Source: Acidovorax sp. SCN 68-22 (GTDB lineage: Bacteria; Pseudomonadota; Gammaproteobacteria; Burkholderiales; Burkholderiaceae_C). From it: a stretch of 33,252 nucleotides of DNA. Location: positions 1 through 33,252 of the forward strand of contig MEDL01000010.1 in the NCBI GenBank assembly GCA_001724785.1, written 5' to 3'. Every line of letters begins with the position of its first letter. Position 1 is the stretch's first letter. The notes under the pieces were generated by a model. That model saw only the letters and a list, made by a program, of their open reading frames with translations. It made no database searches and was not told where the DNA came from. Below are positions 26,857 to 33,252 of this stretch, in pieces. The position numbers and the translations under genes were made by a program.

Positions 26857-28047
26857 ATGCCCTTCACCCTTGCCAGCCGCACCGGGAAAATGAACCCCTC
26901 GGTGATCCGCGAGATCCTCAAGCTCACGGAAAAGCCCGGCATCATCAGCCTGGCCGGCGGCCTGCCGTCGCCGCGCACCTTTCCCGTGGACGCCTTCGCC
27001 CGCGCCTGCGCCAGCGTGCTGCAGAGCGACGGCGCCGGTGCGCTGCAGTACGCCGCGAGCGAAGGCTACGGCCCGCTGCGCGAGGCGGTGGCGGCACAGC
27101 TGCCGTGGGACGTGGACCCGGCGCAGGTGCTGATCACCACCGGGTCGCAGCAGGGGCTGGACCTGGTCGCCAAGGTGCTGCTGGACGCCGGCAGCCGGGT
27201 GCTGGTGGAGACCCCGACCTACCTGGGCGCGCTGCAGGCCTTCGCGCCCATGGAGCCGGTGGTCCAGGCGGTGCCGAGCGACGACGAGGGCGTGGACATC
27301 GCCGCCCTGGCGGCGGGCGTGGGCAGCGGCGCGGACAAGGCGCGCTTTCTCTACGTGCTGCCCAACTTCCAGAACCCGACCGGCCGCACCATGAGCGAAG
27401 CGCGCCGCGCGGCGCTGGTGGCGACGGCGGCCGAGCGCGGCCTGCCCATCGTCGAGGACAACCCCTACGGCGACCTGTGGTTCGACGCGCCCCCGCCGGC
27501 GCCGCTCACGGCGCGCAACCCGGCCGGCTGCATCTACCTGGGGAGCTTTTCCAAGGTGCTGGCGCCGGGCCTGCGCCTGGGCTACCTGGTGGCGCCGCAC
27601 GCCGTGTTCCCCAAGCTGCTGCAAGCCAAGCAGGCGGCCGATCTGCACACGCCCGGCTTCAACCAGCGCATGGTGGCCGAGGTGCTGCAAGGCGGCTTCC
27701 TGGAACGCCATGTGCCGACCATCCGCACGCTCTACCGCCAGCAGCGCGATGCCATGCTGGCCGCGCTGGAGCGCGAAATGGGCGGCCTGGGTGTGTCCTG
27801 GAACCGGCCGGCCGGCGGCATGTTCCTGTGGCTGCGGCTGCCGCAGGGCATGCACGCGGTGGACCTGCTGCCGCTCGCCGTCGAGCGCGGCGTGGCCTTC
27901 GTGCCGGGCGCCGCCTTCTACGCCGGCGATGCCGATGCCCACACGCTGCGCCTGTCGTTCGTGACCGCCAGCGCGGCCCAGATCGACACCGCGATCGCCG
28001 CACTGGCCGACGCGGTGCGCGCGCTGGCCTTGGCCCCTACACTGTAG
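26857..28047 (+). CDS. PLP-dependent fold I aminotransferase
   Basis: MNPSVIREILKLTEKPGIISLAGGLPSPRTFP, FLYVLPNFQNPTGRTMS, VEDNPYGDLWF, LGSFSKVLAPGLRLGY (PLP lysine). Confidence 0.93.
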   Translation: MPFTLASRTGKMNPSVIREILKLTEKPGIISLAGGLPSPRTFPVDAFARACASVLQSDGAGALQYAASEGYGPLREAVAAQLPWDVDPAQVLITTGSQQGLDLVAKVLLDAGSRVLVETPTYLGALQAFAPMEPVVQAVPSDDEGVDIAALAAGVGSGADKARFLYVLPNFQNPTGRTMSEARRAALVATAAERGLPIVEDNPYGDLWFDAPPPAPLTARNPAGCIYLGSFSKVLAPGLRLGYLVAPHAVFPKLLQAKQAADLHTPGFNQRMVAEVLQGGFLERHVPTIRTLYRQQRDAMLAALEREMGGLGVSWNRPAGGMFLWLRLPQGMHAVDLLPLAVERGVAFVPGAAFYAGDADAHTLRLSFVTASAAQIDTAIAALADAVRALALAPTL

Positions 28048-28079
28048 GACAACGCGCGCAAGCGCAGGGAGCGCATGCC

Positions 28080-28946
28080 ATGACCTACCTGCCGTTCCTG
28101 CAAATCGATGTCTTCAGCGAGCGCCACGGCGACGGCAACCCCCTGGCCGTGGTGCTGGACGCCGACCCGCTGCCCGAGCGCACCTTCCGGCGCTTTGCCG
28201 CCTGGACCAACCTCTCGGAGACGACCTTCCTGCTGGCGCCCACGCCCGCCGGCCGGGCGGCCGGGGCCGACTACCGCGTGCGCATCTTCACGCCGAGCGG
28301 CGAGCTGTCGTTCGCCGGCCATCCCACGCTGGGCAGCTGCTACGCCTGGCTGCATTCCGGTGGCCAGCCGCAGCGCCCCGGAACCATCGTGCAGGAATGC
28401 GCGCTGGGGCTGGTGCCGATCCGCGAGCAACAGGGGCGCCTGGCGTTCGCCGCCCCGGCCATGGAGCAAAGCGTACCCAACGCCGCGCTGACCGCGCTGG
28501 TCGTGGGCGCGCTGGGCCTGCGGCCGCAGCAGGTGCGCGCCACGCGCCTGCTCAACAACGGCCCGCGCTGGCTGGCGCTGCTCGTCGACAGCAAGGACGC
28601 CGTGCTCGGGCTGACGCCCGACCACGCCCGCCTGAAGGACCTGGGCCAGGACGTGGGCGTCGTCTACATGGCGCCGCAGCCCCACGCCGCGGGCGAGCCC
28701 GCGGCCTATGTGCGCGCCTTCGCGCCCTCGCTCGGCACCAGCGAGGACCCGGTGACCGGCAGCCTGAATGCCAGCCTGGCGCAATGGCTGATCGGCGAGG
28801 GGCTGGCGCCACCGCGCTACCTGGCGGCCCAGGGCGAATGCCGCGGACGCGCTGGCCGCGTCACCATCGAGCAGGACAGTGCCGGCCAGGTCTGGGTCGG
28901 CGGCCGGTGCCTGACGGCGATCGAAGGCCGGGCCCACTTTCCCTGA
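28080..28946 (+). CDS. PhzF-family protein (phenazine biosynthesis-like isomerase fold)
   Basis: QIDVFSERHGDGNPLAVVLDA, LSETTFLL, IFTPSGELSFAGHPTLGS, APSLGTSEDPVTGSLNASLAQWL. Confidence 0.94.
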   Translation: MTYLPFLQIDVFSERHGDGNPLAVVLDADPLPERTFRRFAAWTNLSETTFLLAPTPAGRAAGADYRVRIFTPSGELSFAGHPTLGSCYAWLHSGGQPQRPGTIVQECALGLVPIREQQGRLAFAAPAMEQSVPNAALTALVVGALGLRPQQVRATRLLNNGPRWLALLVDSKDAVLGLTPDHARLKDLGQDVGVVYMAPQPHAAGEPAAYVRAFAPSLGTSEDPVTGSLNASLAQWLIGEGLAPPRYLAAQGECRGRAGRVTIEQDSAGQVWVGGRCLTAIEGRAHFP

Positions 28947-28969
28947 AACCTCTCCAAGCGGCTCTTTCC

Positions 28970-29968
28970 ATGACGCATGCCCCCCTCCTGCCCAGCCTGT
29001 CCGACATCGAAGCCGCCGCCCGGCTGGTGTACGAGGAGTTCCCGCCGACGCCGCAGTACCGCTGGGGCCTGCTCAGCGAGCGCCTGGGCACGGAGCTCTG
29101 GGTCAAGCACGAGAACCACAGCCCCGTCGGCGCCTTCAAGCTGCGCGGCGGCCTGACGTATTTCGACCAGCTGGCGCGGCGCGGCCAGCTCCCGCGCGAG
29201 GTGGTCAGCGCCACGCGCGGCAACCACGGCCAGAGCATGGGCTGGGCGGCGCGCAAGCACGGGGTGCCCTGCACCATCGTCGTGCCGCACGGCAATTCGG
29301 CGGAGAAGAACGCCGCCATGCGCGCGCTCGGCGTGCACCTGGTCGAGCACGGCAGCGATTTCCAGGAAGCACGCGAACACGCCATGCACCTCGCCACGGA
29401 ACGCGGCGCGCACATGGTGCCGAGCTTCCACGCCGACCTGCTGCGCGGCGTGGCCACCTACTGGTGGGAATTCCTGCGCGCCGTGCCGGCGCTGGATGTG
29501 GTCTACGTGCCCATCGGCCAGGGTTCGGGCGTGTGTTCGGCCATTGCCGCCAAGCTGGCGCTGGGCCACGGTGCGCGCGTCGTCGGCGTGGTCAGCCGCC
29601 ACGCCACGACCTATGCCGACTCGCTGGCCGCCGGCCGCGTGGTCGCCGCGCCGGTGAGCACGCAGCTCGCCGACGGCATGGCCTGCCGCGTGGCCGACGC
29701 GGCGGCGCTGGCGGTCATCGCGCCGCACATCGACCACATCGTGCAGGTGAGCGACGCCGAGGTGGGCGCGGCCATGCACGCGCTGTTCACCGACACGCAC
29801 AACACGGCCGAGGGCGCCGGCGCCGCCGCGCTGGCCGCGGCCTTGCAGGAGCGCGACCAGCTCGCCGGCCAGACGGTGGGCGTGGCGCTGACCGGGGGCA
29901 ACGTGGACGCCTCGGTGTTTGCCGGCGTGCTCGCTGCACATTCCAGCGGCGCCTCGTCGCCGGGGTGA
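28970..29968 (+). CDS. Threonine dehydratase-like PLP fold II enzyme (no ACT domain)
   Basis: LWVKHENHSPVGAFKLRGG (PLP lysine), ATRGNHGQSMGWAARKHG, GQGSGVCSAIA. Confidence 0.88.
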   Translation: MTHAPLLPSLSDIEAAARLVYEEFPPTPQYRWGLLSERLGTELWVKHENHSPVGAFKLRGGLTYFDQLARRGQLPREVVSATRGNHGQSMGWAARKHGVPCTIVVPHGNSAEKNAAMRALGVHLVEHGSDFQEAREHAMHLATERGAHMVPSFHADLLRGVATYWWEFLRAVPALDVVYVPIGQGSGVCSAIAAKLALGHGARVVGVVSRHATTYADSLAAGRVVAAPVSTQLADGMACRVADAAALAVIAPHIDHIVQVSDAEVGAAMHALFTDTHNTAEGAGAAALAAALQERDQLAGQTVGVALTGGNVDASVFAGVLAAHSSGASSPG

Positions 29969-30004
29969 CAAGCGCCGGGCGCCCCTTTCTGGCCCACTTG
30001 CGGT

Positions 30005-30676
30005 ATGGGAACCCTGCATTTGGTGCGCCACGGCCAGGCCTCGTTTGGCGCCGACGATTACGACCTGCTCAGCCCGCTGGGCCAGCGCCAGGCGCTGCGC
30101 CTGGGCGAGTACTGGCGCGAGCGCGGCCAGACCTTCGACGCGGTGTACAGCGGCACGCTGCGGCGGCACGATGAAACCCTGGCCGGCATCGTGCAAGGCC
30201 TGGGCGGCGCTCCGGCCGCCCTGCGCCTGCCGGCGCTCAACGAATACGACAGCCTGGCCCTGATCCGCGCCGTGCACCCGGAGCCGCTCGTGCGCCCGGA
30301 CACGCCCGAGCGCTACCGCCAGCACTTTCGCCTGCTGTGCGACGGCCTGGCGCAATGGATGGCGGGCGTCGTCAGCCCCGAGGGCATGCCCAGCTGGGAG
30401 AGCTTCGCCGCCGGCGTGCACGGCGTGCTTGAAGCCGTGCGCCAGCGGCACGCCGGCCAGCAGGTGCTGCTGGTATCGAGCGGCGGGCCCATTTCGGCCG
30501 CCGTCGGCGCCGTGCTCGGCACCGCGCCCGAGGTGACCATCGCGCTCAACATGCGCATCCGCAACAGCGCCGTGACCGAGATGAGCATCTCCAGCAAGCG
30601 CCTCATGCTCCAGACCTTCAACACGCTGCCGCACCTGGGCGGGCTGGACCACGCCGACTGGCTGACGCACGCCTAG
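30005..30676 (+). CDS. Histidine phosphatase (phosphoglycerate mutase-like) family protein
   Basis: LHLVRHGQASFGADDYDLLSPLGQRQALRLG (RHG motif), LLVSSGGPISA. Confidence 0.92.
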   Translation: MGTLHLVRHGQASFGADDYDLLSPLGQRQALRLGEYWRERGQTFDAVYSGTLRRHDETLAGIVQGLGGAPAALRLPALNEYDSLALIRAVHPEPLVRPDTPERYRQHFRLLCDGLAQWMAGVVSPEGMPSWESFAAGVHGVLEAVRQRHAGQQVLLVSSGGPISAAVGAVLGTAPEVTIALNMRIRNSAVTEMSISSKRLMLQTFNTLPHLGGLDHADWLTHA

Positions 30677-30682
30677 AACCTC

Positions 30683-30791
30683 TTGTACGGATTTGCATTC
30701 AATCGGATAACTAGGCGAGAAGCCACAGACAGTGCGGTAGCACGGCAAGGCGAACCAACGACGTTACACGTTTGAAGGCAAAACCGTATCA
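30683..30791. repeat. REP/MITE-like intergenic element with ~20-bp imperfect terminal inverted repeats
   Basis: TTGTACGGATTTGCATTCAA (30683-30702) vs reverse complement of TTGAAGGCAAAACCGTATCA (30772-30791): 16/20 matching. Confidence 0.7.
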
Positions 30792-31715
30792 GTCCTCCCA
30801 GGGCGGCGCGGCCTCCTGGTGCAGGCGCCGGCGCAGCGCCGCGTAGTCGGGCAGGACGGCTTCGACCTCGGCCCAGAAGCGCGGGCTGTGGTCCATGACG
30901 CGCAGGTGCGCCAGCTCGTGCACCACGACGTAATCCAGCACGTCGGGCGCGAAATGCATCAAACGCCAGTTGAGCCGGATGGAGCCGTCGCTGCGCGCGC
31001 TCCCCCAGCGCGTGCGGGCATTGGTCAGCGCCAGGCGCCGCCAGCGCACGCCCATGCGCGGGGCGAAATGCTCCAGGCGCTCGGTGAAATGCGCCCGCGC
31101 GGCACGCGCCACCCAGGCGGCCGCCGCGTCGCGCAGCTGGGCCGCGCTGGCGTGGGCCGGCAGGCCGAGGTGCAAGCTGCCCTGCCCGCCGGGCGCCGCA
31201 ACCAGCCGGCCCGCAACCGGTGCCGTGCCATCGAGGCGCACGCACAAGGCCCCGCCGAGCCAGGGCAGGCACACGCCGTCCTGCCAGACGATGCGTGCCG
31301 CGTGCACCCGCGCGGCGCGCTCGCGCGCCTCTACGAGCTTGCGCAGGATCCAGTCCGCCTTGCCTTGCAGCGCCGCGTCGATCGCACCCAGGGTGACGGC
31401 GTGCGGCGCCCGCACCGAGAGGCCTTCCTCGGCCACGGAAAAGCCGATGCTGCGGCGGCGCGCGCGCACCAGTGCGTACCCCACCAGGGCATTGCCCAGG
31501 CGCAGCTCGCGGCGCGCCTGCGGATGCCGGAAGACCGCGGGCGCTGCCCACTCGGGGCTTTGGGGGGGCTCCGATTTCGCTATGACATCAGGAGCTGTCA
31601 ACCCTTTAGGGACAAGCGCTGGAGGCCGATTTCTCTTGTATTTTTTGTTGTCTGGCGGCGCGACCGGCGGCGCGGGGGCCAGGAAATCAAGCGCCAGCTG
31701 AACCAGGTTGTGCAT
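30789..31715 (-). CDS. YgjP-like / M48-type zinc metallopeptidase
   Basis: YVVVHELAHLRVMDHSPRFWAEVEAVLPDY (HExxH...H), LALTNARTRWGSARSDGSIRLNWRLMHFAPDVLDYVV. Start at MHNLVQLALDFL (31715). Confidence 0.9.
   Translation of the reverse strand: MHNLVQLALDFLAPAPPVAPPDNKKYKRNRPPALVPKGLTAPDVIAKSEPPQSPEWAAPAVFRHPQARRELRLGNALVGYALVRARRRSIGFSVAEEGLSVRAPHAVTLGAIDAALQGKADWILRKLVEARERAARVHAARIVWQDGVCLPWLGGALCVRLDGTAPVAGRLVAAPGGQGSLHLGLPAHASAAQLRDAAAAWVARAARAHFTERLEHFAPRMGVRWRRLALTNARTRWGSARSDGSIRLNWRLMHFAPDVLDYVVVHELAHLRVMDHSPRFWAEVEAVLPDYAALRRRLHQEAAPPWED
31592..31647 (+). repeat. Dispersed repeat, copy C, inside metallopeptidase ORF
   Basis: gagctgtcaaccctttagggacaagcgctggaggccgatttctcttgtattttttg aligns with 16826-16880 (about two thirds identical, one indel in the T-run). 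Confidence 0.65.
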
Positions 31716-31750
31716 GGGCGGCCGCGCCAACGGGTCGGGAGCCTGGCGCC

Positions 31751-32326
31751 TCAGGCCGATGGCGACGGAGCGGCGTCGGCGCGCACCGCCTCGCCTTGCT
31801 GGCGCGCCAGGTGGTCGGCGAAGGCCGACAGATCCTGGTGCATGCGCGCAGGCGGCGGCAGGACCGCCGGAAGATCTGCGCTGCTCCAGAGCCAATGCAG
31901 CTGGGCGCCCACGGCCGCGCCCGCCTGGAGGTGCTCGACCTGCTCACCCACGACCAGGACGTCTTCCGGAGCCAGGCCGTAGCGTTCACAGATCTGCTCG
32001 AACAGGCCGGGTGCGGGTTTGCGGCAGGCGCAGCCCTCACCGGGTGCGTGCGGGCAATAGAACACCGCGTCGATGCGACCGCCCGCCGCCGCCAGCAGGC
32101 GGTGCAGCTTGCCGTGCACGGCGTTGAGCGTGGCGACGTCGAACAGGCCGCGGCCCAAACCCGGCTGGTTGGTCGCCACCACCACGTGCCAGCCCAGGCG
32201 GTTGATGCGCGCTACCGCTTCCAGTGCGCCGGGCAGCGGCTGCCAGTCGTCCGGGTCGGCAACGAACTCCTCGCCGGCGGGCAAGGCGTTGAGCGTGCCG
32301 TCGCGATCGAGAATCACGAGCTTCAT
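31751..32326 (-). CDS. gmhB: D-glycero-beta-D-manno-heptose 1,7-bisphosphate 7-phosphatase (HAD family)
   Basis: MKLVILDRDGTLN, VVVATNQPGLGRGLF, FYCPHAPGEGCACRKPAPGLFEQI (zinc-binding CxHxxxxxCxC variant). Confidence 0.92.
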   Translation of the reverse strand: MKLVILDRDGTLNALPAGEEFVADPDDWQPLPGALEAVARINRLGWHVVVATNQPGLGRGLFDVATLNAVHGKLHRLLAAAGGRIDAVFYCPHAPGEGCACRKPAPGLFEQICERYGLAPEDVLVVGEQVEHLQAGAAVGAQLHWLWSSADLPAVLPPPARMHQDLSAFADHLARQQGEAVRADAAPSPSA

Positions 32327-32338
32327 GGCGGTGATTAT

Positions 32339-32953
32339 CTATGGCCGGGCCGGCGCGGGCGGCTGCGGCTCCCAGCCCACCAGGTACAGCCCGTAGAAGC
32401 GGCCGCGCGCCAGGCGCACCCGCAGCCGCTCGCCCGGCCGCCAGAGCGCCGGGCGGGCGTGGGCGATGCGTACGCGCTGCGGCCCGGCGAACCCCACGAT
32501 GTCGAGCACCAATTCGCTGCCCGCTTCCTGGTGCAGCGTGGCCGGCCGCGCACGCAGGCCCAGCACACGCGCTTCGCCCTCGGGCAAGGCCTGCAATGCG
32601 CCGGTGTTGGCGTGCGCGGCCCACAGGCCGGCCGCACCCGCCAACCACGCCAGCGCCCACGCCGCACGCAACAGGCGCAGCACGGCGCGCGCACCGCCGC
32701 GTCGCCACCACAGCGCGAGCAGCGCCGCGCACAGCAGCAGCGCCGCCGCGCCCAGCACCCAGGGCAGGAACAGCGCCGCCAGCGAGGGCGGCGGCAGGGG
32801 TGCCAGGGCGAAGGCTTCGGCGGGCGGGTGCCGCCCATCCTGCCAGGCCAGCCAGGCGCGCAGCGCAGCCAGAACGGCCGGCGGGCCGAACACCAGCACG
32901 GCCAGCGCCGTGCGCACGCGCCCGGTGCTGGCCGGCCCGGCGTCCGCGCTCAC
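32339..32953 (-). CDS. Hypothetical membrane protein
   Basis: 204 aa; at least two hydrophobic helices; ATGA-type overlap with the glyS stop. No family recognised. Confidence 0.7.
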   Translation of the reverse strand: MSADAGPASTGRVRTALAVLVFGPPAVLAALRAWLAWQDGRHPPAEAFALAPLPPPSLAALFLPWVLGAAALLLCAALLALWWRRGGARAVLRLLRAAWALAWLAGAAGLWAAHANTGALQALPEGEARVLGLRARPATLHQEAGSELVLDIVGFAGPQRVRIAHARPALWRPGERLRVRLARGRFYGLYLVGWEPQPPAPARP

Positions 32954-33252
32954 ACCGCCAGGCGCGAAAGATCGGCCACGCGGTTCATCGCCAGGTGCAG
33001 GCCCTTGAGCAGGCCCTGGCGGTTCAGGCGCAGGTCCATCTGCTCGGCGTTGACCATCACGTCGTCGAAGAACGCATCCACCGGCGCGCGCAGCACGGCC
33101 AGGGTCTGCAGGCTGGCGGTGTAGTCGCCCGCGTCGAACTGCGCATCGGCCTCGGGCACGAAGCGCTGCAGAGCGGTGTACAGGTCCTGCTCGGCCTGCT
33201 CCTGCAGCAGCTCGGGGTTGACGTGCGGATCGACCGGGCCTTCGGCTTCGGC
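32950..33252 (-). CDS. glyS: Glycyl-tRNA synthetase beta subunit, C-terminal part (truncated by window edge)
   Basis: C-terminus TLAVLRAPVDAFFDDVMVNAEQMDLRLNRQGLLKGLHLAMNRVADLSRLAV; frame stays open to the window end. Confidence 0.93.
   Translation of the reverse strand, partial: AEAEGPVDPHVNPELLQEQAEQDLYTALQRFVPEADAQFDAGDYTASLQTLAVLRAPVDAFFDDVMVNAEQMDLRLNRQGLLKGLHLAMNRVADLSRLAV

Noticed and set aside
1-33252. CRISPR arrays, tRNA/rRNA genes, transposases, prophage or toxin-antitoxin genes
   Set aside because: None seen: no regularly spaced repeats, no cloverleaf/rRNA signatures, and no ORF resembling a transposase, integrase or known defence gene.

Overview
The window is a GC-rich flagellar locus, most likely from Comamonadaceae/Burkholderiales (family-level inference only), followed by a metabolic and housekeeping block. 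Order: 5' end of a flagellin gene (-); motA-motB-cheY-cheZ (+); flhB-flhA-flhF-[degenerate FlhG/MinD-like]-fliA (+); flgA-flgM-flgN (-); flgBCDEFGHIJKL (+); an HDOD-domain protein; a MocR-type regulator (-) divergent from LysE- and EamA-type transporters; a PLP aminotransferase, a PhzF-family protein, a threonine dehydratase-like enzyme and a histidine phosphatase (+); then a YgjP-like metallopeptidase, gmhB, a small membrane protein and the glyS 3' end (-). Genes are mostly conventional. The most interesting signals are: (i) a FlhG-like protein with no Walker A motif and an eroded FlhF-activator motif; (ii) sigma28-type promoters for fliC and for flgMN; (iii) a matching box with identical spacing upstream of flhB and flgI, each preceded by a hairpin, suggesting flgIJKL is a separate transcription unit; (iv) a tandem 11-bp operator overlapping divergent promoters at the MocR gene; and (v) two families of short dispersed repeats, one read through in frame inside two proteins and one that supplies the stop codons of two unrelated genes. 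No clearly new multi-gene system was found. All homology calls come from recognising motifs by eye; no searches were run.
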